Of a stretch of 64,000 nt of DNA, positions 1-21,539 are shown in pieces. A program made the translations under genes and the position numbers. The notes under the pieces were generated by a model. It made no database searches. It had not been told where the DNA came from and worked only from the letters and a program-made list of their open reading frames with translations. The number at the start of each line of letters is the position of its first letter. The stretch's first letter is position 1. The stretch spans positions 10,533,267-10,597,266 of the forward strand of contig NC_087171.1 in the NCBI RefSeq assembly GCF_035594125.1, given 5' to 3'. The stretch comes from Scylla paramamosain (Eukaryota > Arthropoda > Malacostraca > Decapoda > Portunidae).

Positions 1-391
1 AATAACAGAAAAAAATGTAAAAAATAATACACAAGAGTTATTGCTGTTGAAAAATATTTGAGAAGGCTAAACTTCTAAAATTACAAGGAAACCAATACAG
101 ACATGTGGTGTTAGTGATGACCTAACTGTACCTTTTTAAGGCAGCAGTATATAAACAAATAAACAAATATAACAAATTTAATATGCTCTAGCTGTGTAGG
201 TCAAACATTTCCACACACCTGGAAGAAAACACTTTGAAAAACATTTAAACTTTCCTTGAAAGAATATTTTTTTTACTGTACTTAATTCTTTTCAACACAA
301 AATGTAAGAATTGCTCAAGGTAGTGAAAATATAGATATAAAGGGATCACATCCATGATCAAATGCTGGCAAACAGGAACCAAGGCTAACTA

Positions 392-512
<121 letters not shown>

Positions 513-528
513 GAAAAGATTAAATGAT

Positions 529-693
<165 letters not shown>

Positions 694-996
694 CCGAATA
701 TCAAGTCAGAAGAAATAGGTGGAGATCTTGCCTCACTTTCCTGTATTCAGAACACAAAATGTTGACAGCACCTACACAGATTATGTAACATGACAGTAGT
801 TCCTCACAAACTCAAAAGACTTCAATAGTTCCCAATATGCCCAGACACCCCCTTAAAAAAAGAAAAAAAAAAAGGTGACAGAATAAAGAATAAGCATGAT
901 AACCCTGATGCACATCTCAAAAACTTGCACACTCATCAATGTAGATTACTGGTAACACAGTCGCTGACTTCTCTTAATGACATCTGCTTTGCTGCC

Positions 997-10083
<9,087 letters not shown>

Positions 10084-10159
10084 TCCTGGCAATACAGCAA
10101 CAAAACACAAATCAGTTATTTGATTCTTTGTTATAGTTGTCATCACTGGACTGTCAACT

Positions 10160-11524
10160 AATTCAGTGGCCTCAGTACCTAAACATATATATATCCACTT
10201 AAATTCACTACATAAGCTGTGGTCTCAAATTAATTATGAGGTTCAACAGTAAGAGAATAAGCTTTGATAGCAACAATCTTCACACTGGGTCTTCTTGGTG
10301 TTGATGCAATTTTATCCTCTATAATTTATTACCTACAAAGGTAAGATCTATTATGGTAATGGTATACAACATTTCCTTGATAGAAAATTCACATATGAGT
10401 ATAGATGAGTGGTTCTCAAACTAATGGCATATAGCATCCTTAAGGAAGGTACAAATTTGACAAGCCATTGTTAAAGGATTCTGGTTAATACTTAATAATA
10501 ATCAATTTATGTACTAATCTGCAGAAAATTATGCAATATTATTAATGTCCATAATTTTGGTAATTCAACTATTTTGAATATTATGTAATAATGAATAGTC
10601 CTCTAAATTATCATTGGCTCTTACTAGTTATAAACAACAGGTTCATGATTTAGTTTGAAGCACTTCTGAAAGAATTAAATATTACATCTACAACATTCAG
10701 GCTCAGTTATCCTATAGACCAGAGATGGTTACTCCATTCAGACCATCATGTGAATTACTAAAATTTATATTAATCCTTTCCTGAATGAAAATCCATATGG
10801 AATCCACTTGTCACTGATGTGAAGGAATGTTCCAAATACATCTTAGAAATTTTAGGTTATGAAATCTGCTGAACAGTACAAAATGATTTCTTCAAAGTGC
10901 AATCACAAGAGAATCTTGAGACAAACTACTTGCTTGCCAACCTAAACTTTTGGCAATGTGAAATGAGTTATCTGACCTTTACCATTAAATTTTACAAGGC
11001 ATCTCTTATAGTTAAGGCAAAAAATGATGATGCACTTAATGTTGAAGATGACATGCAATGGGATCCTTCAACTTCACTATGAATTCAAGTGCATGTGAAT
11101 ATGAGAAAATAAGAAGACTGCAAAATGGTACACAAAGCTACTGAGCAATTAAGGTTTACCATTGGCTGTCCACATCCACATCCCTAAATTTATCCAACCT
11201 ATTCTTTTAAACTATCTAATGTGACAAGAAACAGTGCTGGTCTTGGCATCCAATCTCCATGACATTGGATGATTGATGACTGTCTTGCAAACCATACATA
11301 ATTTGTCCAAAATAAGTTATCATTCACCGTTTGAAACATTTTTCTCTTTCTCTTTTGAAGTGTAATACATATCTTCATTTCACAAGCACAAGCTTCTTAA
11401 TTTGAGAAATATAGTGAGATGAATTTTAATGTAGAGCCAATGAACACTTCCTTGCTCTGAGGAAGGGGATGCCATATGCACAGGGCTGAACAAAAGGGGA
11501 TGCAGTGCCATAAAGTTTGAGAAC

Positions 11525-11615
<91 letters not shown>

Positions 11616-13720
11616 AGCATATCTTGCTTTATAACTATAAAGCTGATAGAAAAACTGAAAATGAAATCAATGAATAGCCTTCTTAGTATTTAAATTTAAA
11701 GCTTTATTCAGTATGACCTAGCTATTATTAATTATATTCTCTTCTGTCATAATTTAATATTCAATCCTGACAGGTTACAAAAGACAAAAATACTTACTAC
11801 TATCTAAACACTACAATGTAACAAATAACACACAACCAAGAACAGCATATTAAGGTATAGAACATATTAATTTTAGTCTTTGCACTGCTATTTAGCTACA
11901 TGTTAAGTTATATTCCCTCCACAATTTGTATGTCACAACTTACAAATTTGATGGGAAACAAAACATGAGTATTCTACTCTATTATTATTATAACACAATC
12001 GACACTACAAGATTAGAGGAGTTATGGGATTGTCTACACAGCTTATGTTACAGTCCTCCTTTTCATATTTTCCAACACTTTTTTTTTTTTTTATCAAAAG
12101 CATGAAACAGTTGAAGTAACTACCATCTAACTAAATACAGTGATACTAGTATGTATATGTAATCATAATAAAGCTATAACATGAGAATAATCAATATTGT
12201 ATGTTTTTATTTATTTATTTTCTCTGTCAACATGTCAAGGAGGTTGGTAAAGGCACAAAAAAGGCAGAAAAAGAGCCCACTCTAATTTGCCACTCCTGAA
12301 AAGCTTATTATAATGCATTCCAATGTCAAATATTTATGCAGAATAATTTAATCTTTTAACACAGCAATGCCTTGGATTTGTTGCATCCCATCAGAGGACA
12401 AAGAACATGTTCACCAACCATTGGAGGGGTATGTAATCAGCTTTCTCAACAAATTATAGTATGAAACTATATCTTTACTGTAACTACATAGAAAACAAAC
12501 ACAGCAGTATGCTATTCTTATCTAATTATATTTTGCATATGTATTTAACTTATTTCATTTCTGGCATATCTTAGTATTTGAACATTTTAAGTAGTTTCAT
12601 TACATGCACTATCAACTGTATAGAAATGCATACATATTTAATGAGAAAACTTTGAAAGTATATATGTTGATCCATTTGTGTAGTAACCACTTTTCCATAT
12701 TAAAAGTGTTCTAACAAATATGTTTATTAGAAAACATTGTCTAACTGAATTACATTTTTTCTATCTATTTCCTTTTCTAATAAACACAAATAAAATTGAA
12801 TTAGTAGAAAAAAAAGTTTCCCATTAATAAAATTAAAGTAAGGTAAAATAGACTATAAAAAAATATACTTGTATTGTTTCACCAACTGTCACAGTAATTT
12901 TGCCATCTGAGGGCATGCAAACATGTTACCTAACACTGTCACTGACTGATGCTGTCACTACAGTAGCTGATCAATATATTCATATCCTTATAAAATGTGC
13001 AATGAATTACTGCATTTTAATTGCAAACTGCATTTTAATTGCATGATACCAGATGTTTTTGTTAATAGTAAAGCAACATATTCATACCCTTTTAAAATGT
13101 ACAATGACTTGGTAGTGTATTTCTACCAAAATCAATTGGATGATGCCAGATTTTTTTTGTTAATAATCAAGCATATCAAAATTAAGTTTGGAAGGAATAC
13201 AAAATTTGTTTGCCAAACATTTTAAACCAAGAGTTAAAAATGTAGACCAATCAGCAAATAATAACAGCAGTGAGTATCAGTGTTACCATGTTCATGAATG
13301 TTCTGGGCATAAAATTATGTACAATGAAAAAAATTGGTGAAATTGAGTACAGTCATCATTTCTAACTCTCCCTAACTTCTGTACGCTTCATCGTTTCTAA
13401 CTTCATAATTTCTAACTTTCCCGAACTTCTGTATGCACTTCATCATTTCTAACTCTCCCTGAATTTTTGTATGCACTAAGATAAATCTGGTTTGTCCATG
13501 CTTGGTTAATAATGTCTGGTGTATCATTATGTAAATATCATAACACATGAACAAAAAATTGAGATGCATATCCAGGATTTGGGTTCTAGTTGGGCATTAA
13601 AAAGAATGGGGTTTTCTAAACCACAAGTTACTTGATGGTGAAGTCATCCTTGTTTGCAGCCATGTGGGCAGTGGACGATCTTGTGCAAATGTCTTGAGCA
13701 TGATGTGACTAAAGACTAAA
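10160..13720. other. AT-rich stretch without recognisable genes
   Basis: Upstream of the first VPS37 coding exon, so presumably its 5' intron or promoter side. Apart from an (AT)n tract I see only short random reading frames and no splice-bounded coding exon. Confidence 0.6.
11527..11609. repeat. (AT)n microsatellite
   Basis: Perfect AT dinucleotide tract of about 83 bp. Confidence 0.97.
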
Positions 13721-13723
13721 TTT

Positions 13724-13919
<196 letters not shown>

Positions 13920-14609
13920 CAGATTTAGGTATATACATTAGATGCTTTCTGTAGGAACTTAGTAAAAAAAAATTATACAATTACAATCTATATAAGCAGA
14001 TCAGAAAATATGCAAATAAAAATCCAAGAACAATTACCTATTGGAATCTACTTATAACATAAAGCAATTCAGTTAAACTTATGAAAAGCAGCTCCTCATG
14101 GAGCAGCTAAATTATGCAAATGTGGTGATGAATAATCATTGTACATGTGTGTGGGGGTTTTGTTTTGGGGTCATGCATGGTTACATTATAGTGACATGAT
14201 CCGTCTTGCATTGTATCACAAATTCTAAGTCCATGCTGATAAGGTTTGCTTGGAGGGATACAGTGTAATGCATGTGTTAATATGTTTATTTCCAGTATGG
14301 AATGGCACATGCTCTCTTGTATCTTTTTTGTTTAGCCAATGAGAGCTGTCCTATTAATGACATTAAAAAGTCATTAAGTGTCATTTACTTTTGGCAAATA
14401 CGTCAGTTACTTTTGGTCAATCACCAGGTGTATATGTGATGGCTGTGGGAATCAGCCAGCTAACCACAGTGTCACAATGGTAGCCCAGTGCAGAGAACAT
14501 AAATTTAAGCACCAGGATTTTATTGTGCAGCTCCATAAGCAAGACAACTTGGGCATAGATTTCTAAAGACTGCATGGTGTGTTGCTGAATCAACTAACCT
14601 CCCCCCTCT

Positions 14610-14705
14610 CCCCGGTAGGTTAGGTAAAATTAGGTTAGGTTAGTGTCCTTGAGGGGGTGTCCAGGGAGAACCTGCCTAGTTAGGTTAGGTTAAGTAATAT
14701 TAAGT
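14610..14705. repeat. TTAGG-like degenerate repeat cluster
   Basis: Several TAGGTTAGGTT blocks separated by short unique sequence, resembling the arthropod telomere repeat TTAGG. The same kind of block recurs near 20015, 21625 and 37430-37655. Confidence 0.6.
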
Positions 14706-15211
14706 TAGTTTGGTGGCCAGATATTGTTTGTTGACTATATTTTAGACATTTTCTCCAAAAGATATGTTTTTTTTTTTTTTTTTCTTAGACCTTTGAGAGT
14801 TCCCAAATTTGGCCTCCCCCAGCCTAAATCCTCACTTTCCCACCACATACCCAAGCTTGCTTGTCCTGGAAAGGGACAGCAATAAAATACATAAGGAAAT
14901 ACTATTGGTAAGATTTATTCTCTTAGTCTTTACATTATTTTTATTATGTTCTAACCTCTTGATCTCATAATCTTTATCAGAATGTTCAACTAACATGAAG
15001 CATTTTAAACAAATTTTTCATTGTTTCTATGAAGTGCCCAAGCAGGCACTAGGTGTAGATGTCTGGAAGGTTAAGATTAATGAAAATAAACAATAATTAT
15101 AATAATAGTAGATAAATAAACCAAAACTGTGAAAGTGTATGCAAACTCCTAACTGGTATATACAATATCTAAAATATATATTCCATTTTTAAAACAATAT
15201 TGTTAATGACG

Positions 15212-15213
<2 letters not shown>

Positions 15214-15293
<80 letters not shown>
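15214..15293. repeat. (GA)n microsatellite
   Basis: Pure GA tract of about 80 bp. Confidence 0.98.
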
Positions 15294-15296
<3 letters not shown>

Positions 15297-15837
15297 TAAA
15301 TAGTGAGTAGGGACAATGGAATGACCCTATAAACCAGTTTTCAGCGTAACTTGTCATGATCTGGCAAGACGTCACGAGTCACTGGAGTGTCGCAATGGTG
15401 ACTAAACATTTACACCAGGAAAAGAATCAAAGTAAGATTTTCTTCCATGAGATATAATTTGCACCTTCCCCTCTCCTTTATCACATCAGTTCCAACTAAG
15501 ATAACCCTTTCCCATCACAATATCACCGAGGAAATCCATCTAACATTCACCAACCTCAATGAAGCTTCCTCTTCCGAAGACGATGTAAGTTTATCTTTGT
15601 TTACACTCGTGCTGGATTTGTGATCCCGTACAAACTGGGTGAAAAAAAAAAAAAAAAAACTCTCATGACCACTGATACCACCCAGTAGAGAACACTGGTT
15701 ACTGGTAGGCCAACAAACCTGCCCATTTCTTCAGACAAACCATAACCACGGCCAGAACCAGCCAAACCAATTTACCTGTAGTTACTTTGACACAAGAGCA
15801 AGATACAGAATATAGGAAATATAGAAACATACTGGGT

Positions 15838-16482
15838 GGGGAGTGACAGAGGAGTCAGGCAAGGATACATTTTATCACCCTTTTTAGCTTGTATACAGAG
15901 TTAACTACTAAAATATGAAGAATGAATTCGGGAGTGAGGGTGGGAAATAATATGCGTGTGCTTTTTTATGCAGATAAAGTAGTGGCCATGAGTGAATCGG
16001 CAGTTGAGTTTCAGTTTGTTTGATGGAGGTGGATATGAAAGGGAATTTGGTGTGCGATTTAGCAGTGAGAAAAACAAGGTAATGATAGTGAATATATATA
16101 GATCAGAAGATGAAAGAAATTCATTGTGGACACTGAGAGGTAATGAGTTGTAACAGATAGATGGATAGAAGTAGGGATGTGGATGAGATTGAATGACTGT
16201 GCGAAGGCGAAGAGTAGAAAGATATGCATGGTGAACCAGTGGGTGGGTTGACTAGGAAGTGCAGCAAGGATGAGAACGAGTTAAGTATGACGTGGTGCGA
16301 GAAGTTTGGAAGAGCGTGGCTGTTCCAGTCATTATGTATGATATGGATGTGATTGCGTGGAATGAGAAAGAATAGAGAAGTTAGAAGTATGACAGAACAG
16401 AGTAACAAGAATGGCACTGAATGCACCAAGGTACGCAGCGATAGAGGTTTTGAAAGGAGACGTGGTCGGATTGGAGTACTTT

Positions 16483-16556
<74 letters not shown>

Positions 16557-17235
16557 AAGTAAGAATGATATACTAGATTAGAGCGAATGGATGATGCAAG
16601 ACTATTGAGAAAGGTGTTTCTATGGAATATTAGGATTAGCAGGTGGGGGAGAAGAAATGTTAAGATGCTAGTAAAGAGTGGCTTGGAAACTAGTTGGACT
16701 TTTCAACGGTTTGAACGGAAGCATTTTGAGAATGACTGGAGTATGATTGTTAGAAATGGAGAGGGTTTAGAATGGGATGTAAGAAAGTGGAAAAGTGAAA
16801 TGGACAAAGTAGTGAAACGTATGGGACTGAGTGAATGAAAGAATGAGATGGAACAAAAGAGTACTTTGGTGTGGTATAGAGAGAAGGAGGCCCCAATATA
16901 TGGAAAGTGGTATGAAGGAAGCCTGGGTGTTGATGTTCTTTTTCTAGCGAGGGCACAATGTATGGATGTAAAGGCAAGGAGTTACAGATTGAGTCCCATA
17001 GCAAAAGTGTTCCAGATGTGTGATATGGGAGTGGATGAGGAGGTGGAGCATGTGATGCTGGAGTGCGTGAAGTATGCCAGATAGAAATGAGATGATGCAA
17101 GTAGTGCTGAAGCAACTAAGGAATGTCAGAGTGAAGACAGGAAGGGAATGGGTGATGTTGTTGCTGGGACTGTGTGGAGAGACTGAAGCTGTGAAAGAGT
17201 TTCTGGAGAGAATGTAGCGTGCCAAATGTAGGGAC
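15838..17235 (+). mobile_element. LINE family Y copy A, degenerate RT and zinc-finger part
   Basis: 5'-truncated remnant of a non-LTR retrotransposon. It shows the RT motif GVRQGYILSPF near 15855 and a decayed active site LLYADKVVAM (Asp-Asp replaced by Asp-Lys) near 15960. Further on comes the C-terminal zinc-binding block CDMGVDEEVEHVMLEC near 17020, collinear with copy B at 18021-19313. It has many stops and frameshifts, and a (GA)n tract (16486-16553) expanded inside former coding sequence. It ends where the hAT-like element at 17236 begins. Confidence 0.8.
16486..16553. repeat. (GA)n expansion inside a LINE copy
   Basis: GA tract of about 68 bp at the position where copy B reads FRERLTK (codons rich in AGAGA). 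The microsatellite apparently grew from a short purine run in the element. Confidence 0.9.
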
Positions 17236-17402
17236 AATTATAGGGTTGCCATACGTCCGGATTTTCCCGGACATATCCGGAAATCAGATAACGAAATCTG
17301 CGTCCGGGGGGATTTTTGAAAATCCCTCAAATGTCCGGAATTTCACCTTCCATCATTACTAACTGTTAAAAAATCACATTTATTAAATTTCCTTGGGTTG
17401 AA

Positions 17403-17407
<5 letters not shown>

Positions 17408-17457
<50 letters not shown>
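17408..17457. repeat. (GA)n microsatellite
   Basis: Pure GA tract of about 50 bp within the hAT-like element. Confidence 0.97.
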
Positions 17458-17458
<1 letters not shown>

Positions 17459-17666
17459 TCACCGAGTGGCAGCTGCTTTGGTTTGGTTTCGGTCAAGACT
17501 GACGTGTATGGATCCTGTATGAAGTCAGTGCTCGCAGCCTTCCCAACGCTGCCTCACTTGTCGCGCTCGCGCCCCAATCTTTCACCAGCTCTGATAGGGG
17601 TCAGTTTGGATTACTGTTTGCGGCCTTGTGACCTCGTCATTACAACTATTACTTGTTCTTGTCAAG

Positions 17667-17915
17667 ATGCCCAAACGAAAGTGTAAATTCACTGCAGAGA
17701 TGCAGAACAAACTCCCGTGCTTCAAAAAAGGCAGGGATGAGTGGGAAACCGAGTGCTTGGTGTGTAAACCAGGAACATTTGCCTCACTGGCACATAAAGG
17801 CATTAATGACTTACAGTCACATGTGAGCTCTGACAAACATAAGAGAGCAGTGCAAGAAGAGGGTTCATCAATGAAGATGACACATTATTTTATTATCAGC
17901 CATATGCAAAGGTAA
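17667..17915 (+). CDS. BED/TTF-like zinc-finger protein fragment, probably transposon-derived
   Basis: Reads 82 codons from ATG: a basic start (MPKRKCKF), then ECLVC (Cys30 and Cys33), then a spacer and HVSSDKHKRA (His52 and His58). This C2-H2 layout at the N-terminus is common in hAT-derived and DUF4371-type proteins of arthropods. The frame meets TAA at 17913-17915, but a donor-like site (CAAAG|gtaaat) precedes the stop by three bases, so it may be the first exon of a longer spliced protein. No downstream catalytic exon is visible before LINE copy B. About 200 bp upstream is GC-richer and may be a 5' UTR. It is probably a non-autonomous or broken copy; host domestication cannot be excluded. 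Confidence 0.45.
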   Translation: MPKRKCKFTAEMQNKLPCFKKGRDEWETECLVCKPGTFASLAHKGINDLQSHVSSDKHKRAVQEEGSSMKMTHYFIISHMQR

Positions 17916-18020
17916 ATAAGTTGAGTTTCTTTTAATTACTTTACATGTTTTCCAGTAACATATCAGGACCATAATCAGGTGAAGGTGCCCGGAATTTTGA
18001 TAGTTCATATATGGCTATGG

Positions 18021-19313
18021 TAAAGACTTTGGAGTAAGGTTTAGCAGTGAGAAAAGCAAAGTAATGATTGTGAATAGATCAGAGGATGAAAGTAATGTGG
18101 TATGGAGACTTGGAGAGAATGAGTTGAGACAGGTGCAAGAATACAAGTACTTAGGGATGTGGATGAGTCCTAGTGGGTGTGCAAAGGCAAAGAATGAAAA
18201 GATAAGTATGGTAAACCAGTGGGTAGGTCGATTGGGAAGCGCGGCAAGGATGAGAGCAAGTAAGTATGATGTGTTGAGAGAAGTGTGGAAGAGTGTGGCT
18301 GTGCCATGTATAATGTATGGTATGGATGTGATTGCATGGAATGAAAGTGAAATTGATAAGTTAGAAGTGGGCCAGAACAAAGTAGCAAGGATGGCACTGA
18401 GTGCACCGAGGTGCACAGCAGTTGAAGCCTTGAGAGGTGACATGGGATGGAGCACCTTCAGAGAAAGACTGACAAAAGCCACACTTAGGTACAAGATTAG
18501 GCTTGAGAGAATGGATGATGCAAGAATAGCAAGGAAGGTGTACCTGTGGAATGAAAGTGGAAGCAAATGGAGGAAGAGATGCATGAGAATGACAGACAGG
18601 AATGGATTGTTGTGTGGGCGATAAGAATGGCTGGGAGGAATCAAAATGAGCGTGAATGGGTGGTAACAAGAGGAGGAAGAGTGGGAGCCGAATGGGATGT
18701 GAGAAAATGGAAGAATGAGATAGACAAAGAAGTGAAATGTGTGGGACTGAATGAATGGAAGAATGAGATGGAAAGAAAGAAGACCCTGGAATGGTACAAG
18801 GAGAAAGAGGCCCCGAGGTATGAAAGGTGGTATGATGGAAGCCTGGGCGGTGATCTTCTCTTCCGAGCGAGGGCACAGTGTATGGATGTGAATGCAAGGA
18901 GTTACAGGTGGTCTGAGTCCCGCAGCAAAGTGTGCCAGATGTGTGACATGGGAGAGGATGAGACGGTGGAACATGTGGTGCTGGAGTGTGTGCAGTATGC
19001 CAGAGACAGGAATGAGATGATGCAAGTGATACTGACTGAGTTAGGGCATGATAGGAATGAAAGAGTGGAGAAGACAGGAAAGGAATGGATGGTGTTGTTG
19101 CTGGGACTGTGTAGAGAGGCCAATGAAAGGATGATTGAGGCGGTGAAAGAGTTTCTGGAGAGAATGTGGCGTGCCAGGTGTATGAACAATTAGGATAGAG
19201 GATGCTGTTCGTTTCTCTTTTTTTTTCCCCTTTCTACAGGAGTTGCCGATCCAAAGGCCTGGCTCAGGAGTGATCCTGTGCCACCTGTACCATCAAGATC
19301 AAGATCAAGATCG
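18021..19313 (+). mobile_element. LINE family Y copy B, 3' part with ATCAAG tail
   Basis: 5'-truncated non-LTR retrotransposon. The first frame (to 18624) holds the end of the RT domain, from the FGVRFSSEKSKVMIVN region through the thumb (YLGMWMSP, MYGMDVIAW). After a frameshift near 18600 the second frame (to 19193) ends with a zinc-binding motif CQMCDMGEDETVEHVVLEC and a stop. The 3' UTR closes with tandem ATCAAG units at 19291-19313. It is less decayed than copy A but not intact. The clade is uncertain (an endonuclease-RT LINE with a terminal zinc finger). Confidence 0.85.
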
Positions 19314-19617
19314 AGCTCACTGGGTACTTGTAGCTGCGTTTGGTTTCTTCAGTTTCCACAAGAAAAGAAGTCCTTCAAGATAACGCAGCATGCTAAACAA
19401 ACAGGGGCCTCGCTGCACCGGCGGGACTCATTAATTGTATACCTTTGTCGTTACATTTGGCCCTTTTCAGTCTCATAAAACAGGTAATTCGGTAGTATTT
19501 TGTGTTGTGCTCGTTCAGTGTATATAGTAAGGCTGAAAATATGTGAATTGTAGTTACCTAAGTAAATCAAGTTTTTAATAATGGAACTAGGTCAATCATA
19601 ATTAATTTGTGTAAATT

Positions 19618-19720
19618 AGGGTGACCACCTGTCCCTTAAAATACGGGATCGTTCCTTATTGAAGAGTAAAACGTTGCGTTCCGTTTTGAAGGAATACGGA
19701 ATGACATTTGTTCCGTGTTT
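19618..19720 (+). mobile_element. Possible second hAT-like terminus
   Basis: TAGGGTGACCACCTGTCCC begins near 19618, the same style of terminus as the element at 17236, and is followed by short CGGAA-type repeats. No matching right end was found. Confidence 0.3.
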
Positions 19721-20014
19721 GGCTGTATGAATAGTAAACCAGATGAAACAAGTAATTCAAAATCATCATGACCAAATATTGAGTCAAATATATGACCAGT
19801 CCACAATAATATGAGTTAGGGATCGTCGTGCAGTGCTTGATCAGTACACGTCGTACCGTCTCATCTTCCTCCTCCACCACCAATGATTGTTACCTCACCT
19901 GTCAGTCTGAGTCTAGACAGGATAGGGGTGGATAACGTTGCTCCTGTGCAGGGTCTCAGCTCTGTTAGGTAGAACTGAGCAATGACTACCTCTTAAGGTT
20001 CTCTTCCTTTAGGT

Positions 20015-20045
20015 TAGGTTTTCTTCCTTTTAGGTTAGGTTGGGT
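20015..20045. repeat. TTAGG-like repeat block
   Basis: Two TTTAGGTTAGGTT blocks separated by CTTCCTT, similar to those at 14610 and 37430. Confidence 0.5.
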
Positions 20046-20380
20046 CAGTTTTAACTAATTATGTTAACAGTACCCTTCCTGGAAAGACATTGAAGGCACA
20101 GTAATACTGACTTTACTGAAGCTGTACATGAATGCATGTACATACTGTGATAGTCAACCTGGCTGCATGAATTTTTTCAAAGGTTACCTAGAAATAATGG
20201 GGCTACATGATAAGGCCAGTGTGCATAAGAGTGCACATTACAAACATGTTTTAGGAAGAAAATTGTGCCTAATAAGAAATTAGTATTTTAAATTATGATT
20301 AAAGTAGTAAATGTACTTTGACATGTACATTTAAAAGTAAAATTGCAAAATGTTTTATTTTTATATTTTTTTATATATGT

Positions 20381-20941
20381 AGGAGGGGCACTAGCCAAGA
20401 GCAACAGAATTATGATTGAAATAAGCCCCACTGAGGTGCCGGTTCCCAAACAGTCAAAATGGTCGTCATAAGTGTCTTGAAACCTCCCTCTTGATAGAAT
20501 TCAAGTCATAGGAAGGTGGAAATATAGAAGCAGGCAGAGGGTTTCAGAGTATACCAGAGGAAGGGATGAATGATTGAGAATACTGGTTAACTCATGTATT
20601 AACGATGTGGACTGAATAGGGGTGAGAGAAGGAAGAAAGTCTTGTGCAGTAAGGCCACAGGAGGAAAGGAGGCATGTAGTTAGCAAGATCAGAAGAGCAG
20701 TTTGCATGAGAATTGTGGCAATGAGAAAGAGGCTGAAGACAGTCAGTTAAAGGAGAGGAGTTAATAAGATGAAAAGCTTTTGATTCCACCGTCTAAAAGA
20801 GTGGTATGAGTGAAGCCCCACCATACATGTGAAGCATATACTCGTACTCCATACAGGAACTGATTAGGTCCCTGTAGAGAGTTAGCAGGTAGTGGGGATG
20901 AGAAAATCTGGAGAGGACTCAATAAGCCTAACTTCTTGGAA
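20381..20941 (-). mobile_element. LINE family X 3' fragment, left arm of an inverted pair
   Basis: Minus-oriented copy of the LINE X C-terminal RT region and 3' UTR. The shared phrase TGTAGGAGGGGCACTAGCC marks the 3' end near 20381. It is 5'-truncated at 20941, where an oppositely oriented copy starts. Confidence 0.8.
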
Positions 20942-21329
20942 ACTTCACATCTCATCTCTAGCTAAAACAACTTCCAAGAAGTTAGGCTTTCTGAGTCGTC
21001 TCCTCCAGATTTTCTCACCCCCCCTACCTTCTAACTCTCTACATGGGCCTAATTAGTTTATTTATGGAGTATGCTTCATATGTATGGTGGAGCTCCACTC
21101 ATACCACTCTTTTAAAAGACAGGATGGAATCAAAAGCTTTTCATCTTATTAACTCCTCTCCTCTGACTGGCTGCCTTCAGCCTTTCTCATTGCCACAATG
21201 TTGCTTCTCTTGGTATCTTCTGCCACTATTCTCATGCCAACTGCTCTTCTGATCTTGCTAACTACATACCTCCTCTCCTCCTGTGGCTTTACTGCACAAG
21301 ACTTTCTTCTTTCCCTCACCCCTATTATA
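20941..21329 (+). mobile_element. LINE family X fragment, right arm of an inverted pair
   Basis: Plus-oriented copy of the same LINE X segment. From 20972 on it is the inverted complement of 20619-20941, with roughly 85-90% identity by eye and small indels. The 30-bp spacer is itself LINE X sequence. It is truncated at its 3' end at about 21329. Confidence 0.8.
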
Positions 21330-21473
21330 TTTAGATTTTACATATATAATTATTCTATAGTATTATATTTCTATCACCTATATAACAACAATTTACAATT
21401 TCCAATGTTTAAAGTGAAGACCTAATATTTTGATCTATATATTTGCATTCCTAAAACTTGAAAAGAACATGAA

Positions 21474-21474
21474 A

Positions 21475-21529
<55 letters not shown>
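21474..21529. repeat. (ATT)n microsatellite
   Basis: Perfect trinucleotide tract of about 55 bp. Confidence 0.95.
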
Positions 21530-21539
21530 TTCTTTAATT

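Larger units (their letters stand above)
17236..18018 (+). mobile_element. hAT-like element carrying a zinc-finger exon
   Basis: The left end reads TAGGGTTGCCATACGTCCGG, a terminal sequence type typical of hAT-related elements. It is followed by CCGGA-rich short repeats, including ATGTCCGGAATTT near 17331. A related phrase GTGCCCGGAATTTTGATAG and a possible decayed right terminus (ATATGGCTATGG) occur at 17987-18018. The element lies exactly between LINE Y copies A and B. It contains one (GA)n tract and a short zinc-finger reading frame. The right boundary and class are inferred; no transposase catalytic domain is present. Confidence 0.5.

Noticed and set aside
18015..19025. 336-codon open frame on the minus strand
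   Set aside because: It is the antisense shadow of LINE Y copy B. The plus strand carries recognisable RT and zinc-finger motifs, while the minus frame is only low-complexity Ser/His/Pro/Leu.
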